Below are positions 51,227-61,096 of a DNA stretch of 64,000 nt, in pieces. Made by a program: the position numbers and the translations under genes. The notes beneath the pieces are model-generated. The model made no database searches, had not been told where the DNA came from, and saw only the letters and a list, made by a program, of their open reading frames with translations. Every line of letters starts with the position of its first letter. Positions within the stretch are counted from its first letter, which is position 1. This DNA is from Verrucomicrobiales bacterium (GTDB lineage Bacteria > Verrucomicrobiota > Verrucomicrobiia > Limisphaerales > UBA11320), in NCBI GenBank assembly GCA_016793885.1, contig JAEUHE010000177.1:1-64000 (forward strand), written 5' to 3'.

Positions 51227-54127
51227 ATGAAGCTCACACCCACCTCCTCTGAAGGCATAAACCAGAATCCTTTCGCCTGGTCGGACCGGTTTGTTCGCCG
51301 CCACATCGGGCCTCAATCGAGCGCGACCGAAGCCATGCTGAAGGTATGCGGTTTCGACACCCTGGACCAACTCATCGGCACTGCCGTTCCCCAAACCATC
51401 CGGCTCGCGCAAGACCTCCATCTCCCCCCCTCCCGAAGCGAGCACGGGCTTCTGGCCGAGCTTCGCGTCATCGCCACTCAGAATCAGATCTTTAAGTCGT
51501 ACCTTGGCTTGGGTTACCACGACACCATAACACCTCCGGTGATCCAGCGAAACATTCTGGAAAATCCAGGCTGGTACACCCAATACACGCCGTATCAGGC
51601 CGAGATTGCGCAAGGCCGCCTGGAAGCCTGTCTGAATTTCCAGACGTTGGTCACCGACCTAACCGGGCTCGAGATCGCCAACGCCTCCCTACTCGACGAG
51701 GGCACGGCGGCCGCAGAAGCAGTCGCCATGTGCCAAAGTGTCAAAGGCACTCCCCAAAACCAGGCCATTTTTATTTCCGAAGCCTGCCATCCTCAGACGG
51801 TGGAGGTCGTTAAAACTCGGGCTGAAGTGCTCGGAATCCGCGTCATCGTAGGCTCACACCACACCTTCGACTTCAGCACCCCTGTCTTTGCCATCCTGCT
51901 GCAATACCCCGCCACCGATGGCACGGTCTACGACTACTCTGCGATCATTGAACAAGCCCACACCCATCAGGCCATGGCGATCGTGGCTGCTGACCCTCTG
52001 AGCCTCACCCTGCTGAAGCCCCCGGGAGAGTTTGGAGCGGATGTCGCGGTAGGCAGCATGCAGCGGTTCGGCGTACCTCTCGGCTATGGTGGTCCGCACG
52101 CCGGCTATTTCGCAACACGGGACGCCTTTAAACGCCACATGCCCGGGCGCCTCGTCGGAGTTTCCAAGGACGCTCGGGGAAAAGCAGCGCTCCGACTCAC
52201 CCTTCAAACCCGTGAGCAGCATATCCGACGCGACAAGGCCACCAGTAACATCTGCACCGCGCAAGTCCTGCTGGCAGTCATGGCGTCGATGTATGCCGTC
52301 TACCACGGACCCGAAGGTCTGAAGCTGATCGCTCAACGGATCCAGCGCATGACCCAGGCCTTCGCCCGTGGCGTTCAACGGCTCGGTCACGAAATCGCCA
52401 ACGAAACCTACTTTGACACCGTCCGGGTGCGTCTCCAGGGAAGAAGTTCCAAGGAACTGGTCCAAGCCGCGGAGTCGCATCGCATTAACCTGCGTGTCTT
52501 CGACTCCGAATCCGTAGGGGTCTCCCTGGATGAAGCCACCTCAGCCGAGGATCTCGAGGCCTTGCTGCGAGTGTTCCATCAGGGCCGTCCGCTGCCATTC
52601 GCCCTAACCGAGCTGGCCCACGACACCACGCCTTCTTGGCCTGCGAACCTCAGCCGCACCTCCAGCTACCTAACTCATCCGGTCTTCAATCGCTTTCATT
52701 CGGAGACGGAGATGCTCCGCTACATCCGGCGTCTCGAGTCTCGAGATCTCTCCCTCACCACCTCGATGATCCCCCTCGGCTCCTGCACGATGAAGCTGAA
52801 TGCCACGGCCGAGATGCTGCCCGTTACCTGGCCGGAGTTTGGTAAACTTCATCCCTTTGCTCCCGCGCACCAGGCTGTAGGCTACCAAACGCTGTTCAGC
52901 CAACTGGAAAGCTGGCTCTCTGAAATCACCGGGTTCGCGGCCACCTCACTTCAGCCCAATGCCGGGTCGCAGGGCGAGTACGCCGGTCTGCTCGTCATCC
53001 GCCGCTATCACCTCCAGCGTGGCGAAGGTCATCGGACCATCTGTCTGATTCCCAGCTCCGCTCATGGAACAAACCCGGCGAGCGCTGTCATGGCCGGGAT
53101 GAAGGTGGTTGCAGTCGCCTGCGATGCTCAAGGCAATATCGACGTTGCGGACCTGAAGGCCAAAGCGGCAGCCTACTCTGCCAATCTGGCCGCGCTCATG
53201 ATCACCTACCCCTCGACTCACGGGGTTTTCGAAAGCTCCATCCGAGACATCTGCGCTGCGGTTCACCAGCATGGAGGCCAGGTCTACATGGACGGCGCGA
53301 ACATGAACGCCCAGGTCGGTCTGTGCCGACCCGGAGACATCGGTGCCGACGTCTGCCATCTCAACCTGCACAAAACCTTTTGCATCCCGCACGGAGGTGG
53401 TGGCCCTGGAGTCGGCCCTATCTGCGTCGCTCGCCACTTGGCCAATCTTCTGCCCAGGCACCCACTGGTGAGCACCGGCGGATCAGATGGCATCGGCCCC
53501 GTTTCAGCTGCTCCCTGGGGAAGCGCCAGCATCCTCGTCATTCCCTGGATGTACATCCGCCTGATGGGCGGGGACGGCCTGACACAAGCCACCAAGATGG
53601 CTATCCTCAACGCGAACTACATTGCACGTCGCCTCGATGCCTATTTCCCAGTGCTCTACCGAGGTCAGGGTTCCTTGGTTGCTCATGAATGCATCCTGGA
53701 TTTGCGGAGCCTCAAGCAAGTGACCGTCGAGGACGTCGCTAAGCGATTGATGGACTATGGCTTCCACGCACCAACAGTCTCCTGGCCGGTGCCCAGCACC
53801 TTGATGATCGAACCCACTGAAAGCGAGTCCAAGGAGGAATTGGATCGCTTTTGCGACGCCATGATCTCCATCCATGGGGAAATCGTGCCCATCGAGTCGG
53901 GCGCCGTTGACCCCAAAAACAACCTTCTGAAGAATGCTCCGCACACCGCCGACGTACTCCTCACTGAAACCTGGACGCGTCCCTATTCACGCGAGCAGGC
54001 CGCCTTCCCAGCGCCCTGGTTGAAGGAGCACAAATTCTGGCCCGCCGTTGCCCGTATCGACAACGTGTTCGGCGACCGGAATCCAGTGTGCTCCTGCACC
54101 GGGATGGATGCTTACTCAGCTACCTGA
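51227..54127 (+). CDS. gcvP: Glycine dehydrogenase (decarboxylating), P protein
   Basis: A 966-residue single-chain P protein of the glycine cleavage system. It decarboxylates glycine with PLP and passes the aminomethyl group to the lipoyl arm of the H protein. The N-terminal half shows [20 protein letters not shown] and [14 protein letters not shown]. The C-terminal half shows [34 protein letters not shown] and the PLP lysine K716 in [19 protein letters not shown]. The length equals that of E. coli-type P proteins, not the split form. A GAG lies just before the ATG. The gcvT and gcvH genes are not adjacent, which is unusual but known. No glycine riboswitch was recognised upstream. Confidence 0.97.
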   Translation: MKLTPTSSEGINQNPFAWSDRFVRRHIGPQSSATEAMLKVCGFDTLDQLIGTAVPQTIRLAQDLHLPPSRSEHGLLAELRVIATQNQIFKSYLGLGYHDTITPPVIQRNILENPGWYTQYTPYQAEIAQGRLEACLNFQTLVTDLTGLEIANASLLDEGTAAAEAVAMCQSVKGTPQNQAIFISEACHPQTVEVVKTRAEVLGIRVIVGSHHTFDFSTPVFAILLQYPATDGTVYDYSAIIEQAHTHQAMAIVAADPLSLTLLKPPGEFGADVAVGSMQRFGVPLGYGGPHAGYFATRDAFKRHMPGRLVGVSKDARGKAALRLTLQTREQHIRRDKATSNICTAQVLLAVMASMYAVYHGPEGLKLIAQRIQRMTQAFARGVQRLGHEIANETYFDTVRVRLQGRSSKELVQAAESHRINLRVFDSESVGVSLDEATSAEDLEALLRVFHQGRPLPFALTELAHDTTPSWPANLSRTSSYLTHPVFNRFHSETEMLRYIRRLESRDLSLTTSMIPLGSCTMKLNATAEMLPVTWPEFGKLHPFAPAHQAVGYQTLFSQLESWLSEITGFAATSLQPNAGSQGEYAGLLVIRRYHLQRGEGHRTICLIPSSAHGTNPASAVMAGMKVVAVACDAQGNIDVADLKAKAAAYSANLAALMITYPSTHGVFESSIRDICAAVHQHGGQVYMDGANMNAQVGLCRPGDIGADVCHLNLHKTFCIPHGGGGPGVGPICVARHLANLLPRHPLVSTGGSDGIGPVSAAPWGSASILVIPWMYIRLMGGDGLTQATKMAILNANYIARRLDAYFPVLYRGQGSLVAHECILDLRSLKQVTVEDVAKRLMDYGFHAPTVSWPVPSTLMIEPTESESKEELDRFCDAMISIHGEIVPIESGAVDPKNNLLKNAPHTADVLLTETWTRPYSREQAAFPAPWLKEHKFWPAVARIDNVFGDRNPVCSCTGMDAYSAT

Positions 54128-54230
54128 GTCGGGACAAATCCGACAGGCTGCTAGCAGTTGCATTCGCCTGAATCGGCGTTTAAGCTTCCCTTGTTCTACC
54201 GGAAAAGCAAAGCGGAAGAAATGGACGTCT

Positions 54231-57200
54231 ATGCATGTTTTGAAGCACTTAGGATTCGCGAAGGAACTCGCCGTTGGGATGATCGCGCTCATGATCGCAA
54301 CGGAACCAGCGAGAGGGCAAACATCGAGCTGTAATCTCAGGGTTACCAGCACTCTGGACAGCGGGGAAGGCTCACTACGGGAAGCGATTGGCTGCGCCAA
54401 CACGCAGGCCGGCGCAGACACCATCACCTTCGCCATACCCGGGACGGGTCCGCACGTGATCCAGCTTGCCTCGGCACTACCAGAGCTAAACGGTCCGGTC
54501 ACGATCGACGGCTTCAGCCAACCGGACGCGGGGGCGAACACCAGCATTTCGACCCTCACCGACGCCCGAGTGCGAATCGAGCTGCGGGGCCAACCGGGCA
54601 TCGAGTTCGGTTTGGTGGCAGCAGCCAATGACTGCGTGGTGCGCGGCCTGGCCCTGAACAGCTTCGACGTCGCAGGTCTGCGACTCAGCGCTCAACGGGC
54701 CGTGGTGCAGGGAAATTACCTCGGCTTGGATGCCGTCGGGGCCTTGGAACTGCCGAACCTGCGAACCGGCATTCTGGTCGAAGGAGCGGATCATCTCATC
54801 GGCGGCACTGCCCCAGCTGCCCGCAACGTGATTGCTGGGAACCGCGGTCCGGGCATCACGCTCGAAAATCCCGCCGCGCTGGCGGCCAACGGGAGCCGGG
54901 TGGTAGGCAATGTCATCGGGCTCAGCCCGAGCGGAGCCGTCGCATCCAACACTACCGGCATCCTTGTGAACGATGCCGCCCAGGTTCAGATCGGAGGCAT
55001 CGAACCGGGAGCCGCCAACGTCATCTCCGGCAACCTGGGCGCGGGAGTCGTCGTGGTAGGACCCCGTGCTTGGGCAGCCATCGCCGGCAATGCGATCGAT
55101 CTGAACGGCGGACTAGGGATCGACCTCCAAGCCCAGTCAGGTCCACTGCTTGGCGATGGAGTCACCAAAGACGATCCCATGGACTTGGATGAAGGGCCCA
55201 ACACCCTACTCAATTCCCCCGTCCTGATCGACGACTTTAGCACGCCCAGTTCCACATTCATCGTCGGTTGCCTCCACAGCAAGGCCGGCGAGTCATTCTA
55301 CATTGATTTCTACGCGGTCGATCAGTGCGATCCCTCGGGGCGAGGAGAGGGGCGGCGCCATCTGGGGCGAGTCCTCACCCAGGTAAACAAACTCTGGAAC
55401 GCCGATTTCACCCTCCAGGTGAGCCCACCCTTGATGGCCGACACCTACGTTACCGCCACAGCGACCACCGTGGACGGACGCACTTCAGAATTCTCGCCCT
55501 GCCGTCGCATCACGGGTAGCTCAACTTCGACCTTGGGCAAACTGGCCGTCGGCCTCAACAGCTCGCCCAACCCGGTCACCGTCGGCACCCCCCTAACCTA
55601 CACAATCTCGATCACCAATCTCGGGCCGGGCAAGGTGGACGAGGTGAGCCTGATCAACCAACTCCCCTCAGGCCTCAACAACGTCGTCGTCAAAGTAGGC
55701 TCTGAGCAGTGCCTGATCACCGACGGCAAACTCCTATGCGCCCTGGGCACCCTCACCAACGGACAGGTCGTGAGCGTGGTGTTCGAAGGAACCCCATCCA
55801 GGCCTGGAATCTATGTCGATACGGTGACTGTCCACGGCATCAGCAACGCCAAACCGCTCGAGCCAGTCACTGCCACCCATGAAACCCTGGCGGTCAACCA
55901 GCCGGTCCTGCAGATCAGCGACACCTCGGCTGTCGAAGGCCCAGGAGCCCAAGCCACCTTTACCGTCTCTCTTTCTCAGCCGTCGGCATTCCCGATCACG
56001 GTGGTGTGGGGCACGGTCGATGGCACCGCGAAAGCCGGCTCCGACTTCACGGGATCCACCGGCCAAACCCTGATTTTTGCTCCAGGCGAGACCACCAAGA
56101 CGCTTTCGATCCCGATCTTGGATGATAGCGTGGCGGAATCACCGGAGCAGTTCACTGTCCACCTCTCAACTCCCACCAACGGGCAGATCGGTAAGGCCGA
56201 TGGTGTGGCGCAACTCACCGATAACGACACCACACGAGCGCCCGTCCTTGCGATGGGGGTCATCAGCTCGCCCAATCCAGCCACGGTCGGCATCCCCCTC
56301 ACCTACACGATCTCCATCACCAATCTAGGGCCGGGAACTCTCGATGCCGTCAGCTTGATCAATCAGTTGCCTGCCGGCCTCTCCAATGTCGTGATCAAGG
56401 TGGGCGGCAACACTTGCACTCTCGCCGACGGCAAGGTCAGTTGCGAGTTTGGCAGCCTACCCGAAGGCGGAGTTCTCACCGTCGTGATCGAGGGCATTCC
56501 CACCACACCCGGCGTCTACCTCGACACCGTGACGGCGAGTGGCGCAAGTGGCGGCAAGCCGGTGGCTCCCGTCACCGTCCTTCACGAAACTCAGGTGCTC
56601 GACCAACCGATCCTGACGATCAGCAACACCACGGCCACCGAAGGTCCAGGCGCTCAGGCCATCTTCACCGTCTCCCTCTCGCGACCCTCCACCACCCCCA
56701 TCACGGTCACTTGGTCCACCGTCGACGGCACAGCGAAGGCCGGATCCGACTTCACCGGAGCCACCTCCCAGTCGCTGACCTTCGCACCTGGCGAAACCTC
56801 CAAGACGCTCTCGGTGGCGATTGTCGACGACACGCTGTCGGAATCCCCCGAGCAGTTCACCGTCCACCTTTCCGCTTCGGTCAACGCACAGATCGGTCGC
56901 GCGGACGGCACCGCCGAACTCACGGATAACGATGAGCCCACTCTCCCCGTCCTGGCCGTGGGTGTCACCAGTTCGCCCAACCCAGTGACGGTCGGCACCC
57001 CGGTTACATATACCATCTCCGTCACCAACCTCGGGCCAGGCACCCTGGATGCCGTCAGCTTGATCAACCAGTTGCCTCCAGGGCTCTCGAATGTGGTCAT
57101 CAAGGTCGGAGGCAACACCTGCACGATAGTAGACGGTGTGATCAGCTGTGAGTTTGGCAGCCTACCCGAAGGCGGAGTTCTCACTGTCGTGATCGAGGGC

Positions 57201-60029
57201 ATTCCCACCACACCCGGCGTCTACATCGACACCGTCACGGCGAGTGGCACCAGCGGTGGCAAGCCGGTGGTGCCGGTCACAGTCACTCAGGAAACCAGGG
57301 TCATCGACCAACCCGTGTTCACCATGAGCGACACCACCGTCACGGAAGGCCCGGTAGCGCAGGCCACGTTCACCATCACCCTCTCCCGCCCCTCAACCTT
57401 GCCCGCTCTCGTCACCTGGAGAACCATCGATGGCTCGGCCAAGGCCGGAACCGATTTCACCGGCATGACCGGCCAATTGCTCACCTTCGCTCCGGGACAA
57501 ACCAGCAAGACCGTCTCGATCACGATCCTGGACGACGACGTGGCGGAGTCCCCCGAGCAGTTTACAGTGCGCCTGTCCAGCGCGATCAATGCGCAGATTG
57601 GCAAGGCAGAAGGGGTAGCTGAACTGCTCGACAATGATTCGGCACCCTTGCCGATCCTCGCCGTCGGGATCTCCAGCTCGCCAACCACCGGGGTCGTCGG
57701 CAGCCCGATCACCTACACGCTGTCCGTCACCAATCTCGGACCGGGAACGATCGACGCAGTTTCGCTGGCGAACCTGCTTCCCCCCGGCTTGTCCAATGTG
57801 GTGATCAAAGTGGGCGGCAATCTCTGCGTGATCGCGGATGACACCCTGAGTTGCGAACTGGGAACCCTGACCGAGGGACAGGTGGTCGAAGTCATTTTCG
57901 AGGGAGTACCAACCCAGGCCGGGACTTATGTCGACATGGTGGTGGTCACCGGCACCAGCGCGGGACGGCCGGTCGTTCCAGCGACTGCGGAGCTGGAGAC
58001 GACGGTCCTCGCCCAACCCATCCTGAGCATCAGCGATACGACGGTTGCAGAAGGCCCAGGAGCTCTGGCTACCTTCACGGTCACCTTGTCCCGCCCGTCG
58101 ACCGAACCGGTTACCGTCATGTGGGGAACAGTTGATGGAACCGCTAAGGCCGGATCCGACTTCACCGGGACTACAGGGCAAACGTTGACCTTCGACCCCG
58201 GCGAAACTACCAAGACGATATCCGTTCCCTTGATCGACGATAGCGTCGCCGAAGCGGATGAGCAGTTCACGGTAAGTCTCTCCACGCCCGTGAATGCGCA
58301 GATCGGGAAGCCTGATGGCATCGCGCAACTCACCGATGCGGACGAGGACGACGAAGGAGAACTCCCAACCTTGTCCATCACTCTGACCAGCGCGCCCGAG
58401 CCGGCAACAGTGGGTCTCCCCATGACCTACACCATTGGACTTACCAATGACGGGCCTGGCACCGTCGACCTCGTCAGCCTGGTCAACCTGCTGCCGCCCG
58501 GCCTATCGAATGTCGTGATCAAAGTAGGAGGAGATCGCTGCGTTCTCACCAACGGAGAGTTTAGCTGCGAGTTTGGCACCTTGGCTCCGGGACAGGGAAT
58601 CACCGTCGTGTTCGAAGGTATCCCGACTCAATCGGGTGTGATTCTGGATAGCGTCACAGCCACCGGCACCAGTGGAGGTAGGGAGATCGAACCTGCTACC
58701 GAGGTACTCGGCTCCACCGTGCTTGACCAACCCACGATCACCGTCACGGACACCTCCGTGACGGAAGGGCCGGGGGTCCAGGCAAACTTCGCAGTCACTC
58801 TTTCCCGTGCAGTGAGCTTCCCCGTGATCGTGAGCTGGGGGACGGTGGATGGAACGGCCACGACCGGTGAGGACTATCTGGGGGTAACCACCGAAACGCT
58901 GACCTTCCAACCCGGCGAGACCACCAAGGCCTTGGTGATTCCGATCGTGGATGACTCCACGGCGGAACCCATTGAGTCCTTTAAGGTGCGACTGCGGGAC
59001 TCCATCAACGCCGCAATCGCCACCCTCGAAGCCTCGGCGGAGATTCAGGATGATGACGAGGCCACACTCCTAGCCGACGTGGGAATTGCCCAACTGACAG
59101 GGCCGCTCTCCGTGCTGGTCGGTCAGGACGCCATTTACAACCTGACGCTGACAAACCGCGGACCCGACCGGATGGGTGGGCTCTTCCTTACGAACACTGT
59201 CCCCCTCGGGGCGCGACTTGTCTCCGTGACTATGAATGGCACCAACGCCCCATGCATCGCTACCAACGACGTGCTTATCTGCACCCTGGGGGCGCTCGAG
59301 CCGGGAGCGAGCCTGCCCCTGCGATTCGTGTTTAGCACGGAAGTCGCCGGCACCCTCACCAATCGCTTCATCATCGCAGGCGAAGGCGCCACCGATCCGG
59401 ACGTGACCAACAACTCGGCTGAGATCCAGACCCCGGTTCAAGAGTTGCCGTCGGACGATCTGATCGCTTCATTCCAAACGGAAATGAAGCTCAACCGCCA
59501 GACCGGATTGCTCGAACAGCGGTTGAAAGTCACCAACAACGGAACCACGCCCAAGCCCAGGGTCCGGGTGCTCTTCCATGATCTGCCAGAGGGTGGAACG
59601 GTCTACAATGCCGCCGGCAGCGAGGAAGGCGTTCCGTTTGTGCAGTTGAACGAAACGCTGCAACCCGGAGAAAGCCGCGAGCTGACGATCGAGTACTACC
59701 TGCCCAAACGAGCCAAGATCCCGAACCCAAGGCTCATCATGCGAACCGGCGGCGGCCTGCTCCCGGTCGTGGCCGAAGGCGTGGCTATTGACGTCTCGCG
59801 CACCGTGGTCTTGTCGCCAAACCGCTTCCTGCTCGAGTTCGTGTGCGAGCCTGGGAAAGTCTATCAGGTGCAATATAGTGACGACGGCCAGACCTGGAGT
59901 CGCGCTCAGCCGATTGTTCGGGCCGTGAACACTCGCCTGCAATGGCTCGACGATGGCCCTCCGAAAACGGATACCGCTCCCTCGGAGACACCCATGCGTC
60001 TCTATCGCGTATTTACGGTTCCCGAATAA
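54231..60029 (+). CDS. Giant exoprotein: beta-helix region plus five DUF11/Calx-beta repeats
   Basis: A 1932-residue exported protein. The start at 54231 (MHVLKHLGFAKELAVGMIAL) gives a signal peptide with cleavage near ARG-QT. Residues about 34-310 contain a CSLREA-like start (LREAIGCANTQAGADTITF) and parallel beta-helix rungs (RNVIAGNRGPGITLEN). From about 435 to 1610 five units of about 235 residues repeat. Each unit is a DUF11 domain (SSPNPVTVGTPLTYTISITN) followed by a Calx-beta domain (TVTEGPGAQATFTVSLSRPS, DGTAKAGSDFTG, SPEQFTVHLS). A sixth DUF11 and a beta-rich C-terminus complete it. Calx-beta domains bind calcium, so the rod is probably calcium-stiffened. An adhesin or surface-layer fibre is likely. 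It follows gcvP by about 100 bp but need not share its promoter. Confidence 0.9.
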   Translation: MHVLKHLGFAKELAVGMIALMIATEPARGQTSSCNLRVTSTLDSGEGSLREAIGCANTQAGADTITFAIPGTGPHVIQLASALPELNGPVTIDGFSQPDAGANTSISTLTDARVRIELRGQPGIEFGLVAAANDCVVRGLALNSFDVAGLRLSAQRAVVQGNYLGLDAVGALELPNLRTGILVEGADHLIGGTAPAARNVIAGNRGPGITLENPAALAANGSRVVGNVIGLSPSGAVASNTTGILVNDAAQVQIGGIEPGAANVISGNLGAGVVVVGPRAWAAIAGNAIDLNGGLGIDLQAQSGPLLGDGVTKDDPMDLDEGPNTLLNSPVLIDDFSTPSSTFIVGCLHSKAGESFYIDFYAVDQCDPSGRGEGRRHLGRVLTQVNKLWNADFTLQVSPPLMADTYVTATATTVDGRTSEFSPCRRITGSSTSTLGKLAVGLNSSPNPVTVGTPLTYTISITNLGPGKVDEVSLINQLPSGLNNVVVKVGSEQCLITDGKLLCALGTLTNGQVVSVVFEGTPSRPGIYVDTVTVHGISNAKPLEPVTATHETLAVNQPVLQISDTSAVEGPGAQATFTVSLSQPSAFPITVVWGTVDGTAKAGSDFTGSTGQTLIFAPGETTKTLSIPILDDSVAESPEQFTVHLSTPTNGQIGKADGVAQLTDNDTTRAPVLAMGVISSPNPATVGIPLTYTISITNLGPGTLDAVSLINQLPAGLSNVVIKVGGNTCTLADGKVSCEFGSLPEGGVLTVVIEGIPTTPGVYLDTVTASGASGGKPVAPVTVLHETQVLDQPILTISNTTATEGPGAQAIFTVSLSRPSTTPITVTWSTVDGTAKAGSDFTGATSQSLTFAPGETSKTLSVAIVDDTLSESPEQFTVHLSASVNAQIGRADGTAELTDNDEPTLPVLAVGVTSSPNPVTVGTPVTYTISVTNLGPGTLDAVSLINQLPPGLSNVVIKVGGNTCTIVDGVISCEFGSLPEGGVLTVVIEGIPTTPGVYIDTVTASGTSGGKPVVPVTVTQETRVIDQPVFTMSDTTVTEGPVAQATFTITLSRPSTLPALVTWRTIDGSAKAGTDFTGMTGQLLTFAPGQTSKTVSITILDDDVAESPEQFTVRLSSAINAQIGKAEGVAELLDNDSAPLPILAVGISSSPTTGVVGSPITYTLSVTNLGPGTIDAVSLANLLPPGLSNVVIKVGGNLCVIADDTLSCELGTLTEGQVVEVIFEGVPTQAGTYVDMVVVTGTSAGRPVVPATAELETTVLAQPILSISDTTVAEGPGALATFTVTLSRPSTEPVTVMWGTVDGTAKAGSDFTGTTGQTLTFDPGETTKTISVPLIDDSVAEADEQFTVSLSTPVNAQIGKPDGIAQLTDADEDDEGELPTLSITLTSAPEPATVGLPMTYTIGLTNDGPGTVDLVSLVNLLPPGLSNVVIKVGGDRCVLTNGEFSCEFGTLAPGQGITVVFEGIPTQSGVILDSVTATGTSGGREIEPATEVLGSTVLDQPTITVTDTSVTEGPGVQANFAVTLSRAVSFPVIVSWGTVDGTATTGEDYLGVTTETLTFQPGETTKALVIPIVDDSTAEPIESFKVRLRDSINAAIATLEASAEIQDDDEATLLADVGIAQLTGPLSVLVGQDAIYNLTLTNRGPDRMGGLFLTNTVPLGARLVSVTMNGTNAPCIATNDVLICTLGALEPGASLPLRFVFSTEVAGTLTNRFIIAGEGATDPDVTNNSAEIQTPVQELPSDDLIASFQTEMKLNRQTGLLEQRLKVTNNGTTPKPRVRVLFHDLPEGGTVYNAAGSEEGVPFVQLNETLQPGESRELTIEYYLPKRAKIPNPRLIMRTGGGLLPVVAEGVAIDVSRTVVLSPNRFLLEFVCEPGKVYQVQYSDDGQTWSRAQPIVRAVNTRLQWLDDGPPKTDTAPSETPMRLYRVFTVPE
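55560..59070 (+). repeat. Intragenic tandem repeat of about 705 bp, five units
   Basis: The marker AG(C/T)TCGCCCAA starts at 55560, 56265, 56970 and, slightly changed, 57675, each 705 bp apart; the fifth unit begins 714 bp later at 58389. Units two and three are almost identical at the DNA level around 56451-56540 and 57156-57245. This points to recent duplication or gene conversion. Confidence 0.9.
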
Positions 60030-60073
60030 GCTGGTGGCACGGAATGCCTTTAAACCCAAAACATAACGGACTT

Positions 60074-61096
60074 ATGAAATCAGTTTCGACACAAGCGCTC
60101 TCCGTCCTCGCGTTGGCTGCGGGGGCTTACTCATCCACCCAGGCAGCCGAGGGCGACCATCTCTCGCGATGGGGGCTGCGCGCGAAGTTCGGGTTCAACC
60201 TCAAAGCCGACTTTTCGGACGCCCGCCCCACCACCGCTGCCGCACCAGCAGCACCTGGCGCCGGCGGAGGTATTGATCGCAACTACGATGACGGTTACGT
60301 GAGGGTCGACTCCAACGGCAACGCGGGTGGCGCCACCTGGAACTGGGGATACGACAATAACACCCAGTACGATCCCGCAGGCGCCGGATCGATCCTGATG
60401 CACGCAACCACGAGTTCCACCAGCGAGGCCAGCAAAGGGGCGAAGAGCGACGGGATGCCCGGTTGGGAGCTGAGCTATGGGCGCGACATCGGGAAGCTCG
60501 GAGAAAGCTTTTGGGGCATTGAGGGTGCGATTGGAATGGGGCTGATGGACATCTCCGATCGACGAGCCCGCAATGGCACCCTCACCCAGATCACCGATAC
60601 CTTTGGCCTGGGTGGTATCATTCCACCAGGAGGCCCCTACGGGGGCTCATTCATCGGACCGGGGCCGCTCTTGGACGATGTTCCTTCGGGGCGTACCACC
60701 TCGACGACCGCGGGAACGATTCGCGGATCCCGCGATCTGGAAGCCACCTTGGTTAGCCTGCGGTTCGGGCCTTACCTGCACTATCCCGCCGGGGATAAGT
60801 GGGCGTTTTCCTTGAGCGCAGGCCCTGCCCTGACGCTGGTCAACGCAGATTTCAGTTATCGAGATACGTTCGCTGCCGGAGGGACCACCTCGGGTTCAGA
60901 CAGCGACAGCTCGGTCTCCTTCGGTGCTTACATCGACGGCAGAGTTCACTACTCCTTTAACGAGAAGTGGAGCATGTTTGGAGGTCTGCAATATCAGTAT
61001 CTGCAAGGAACAACCATCCGAGCGCAAAACAAACAGGCGAAGCTCAGCATGAGCGCCGGGCTCTGGTTGGAACTGGGCGTCGGCTATACGTATTAG
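60074..61096 (+). CDS. Probable outer-membrane beta-barrel protein
   Basis: A 340-residue exported protein (signal peptide MKSVSTQALSVLALAAGAYS, cleavage near TQA-AE). The rest alternates polar and hydrophobic residues in strand-like segments (ISLRFGPYLHYPAGDKWAFS-type, GAYIDGRVHYSFNEKWSMFG, LSMSAGLWLELGVGYTY). It ends in the aromatic C-terminal residue typical of outer-membrane barrels. A Gly/Ala/Pro-rich loop (about 50-75) and a second long loop (about 175-205) would lie outside. No named family is certain. It follows the giant repeat protein by 44 bp and may be its outer-membrane partner. Its stop codon overlaps the converging DUF1501 gene by 4 bp. Confidence 0.75.
   Translation: MKSVSTQALSVLALAAGAYSSTQAAEGDHLSRWGLRAKFGFNLKADFSDARPTTAAAPAAPGAGGGIDRNYDDGYVRVDSNGNAGGATWNWGYDNNTQYDPAGAGSILMHATTSSTSEASKGAKSDGMPGWELSYGRDIGKLGESFWGIEGAIGMGLMDISDRRARNGTLTQITDTFGLGGIIPPGGPYGGSFIGPGPLLDDVPSGRTTSTTAGTIRGSRDLEATLVSLRFGPYLHYPAGDKWAFSLSAGPALTLVNADFSYRDTFAAGGTTSGSDSDSSVSFGAYIDGRVHYSFNEKWSMFGGLQYQYLQGTTIRAQNKQAKLSMSAGLWLELGVGYTY

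Noticed and set aside
51035-51613. Minus-strand frame of about 190 codons opposite the start of gcvP
   Set aside because: It is antisense to the strongly conserved gcvP N-terminus and its protein text has no family resemblance.
54048-54230. Upstream extension of the DUF11/Calx-beta protein
   Set aside because: It overlaps the gcvP 3' end in another frame, and a proper signal peptide begins at 54231.
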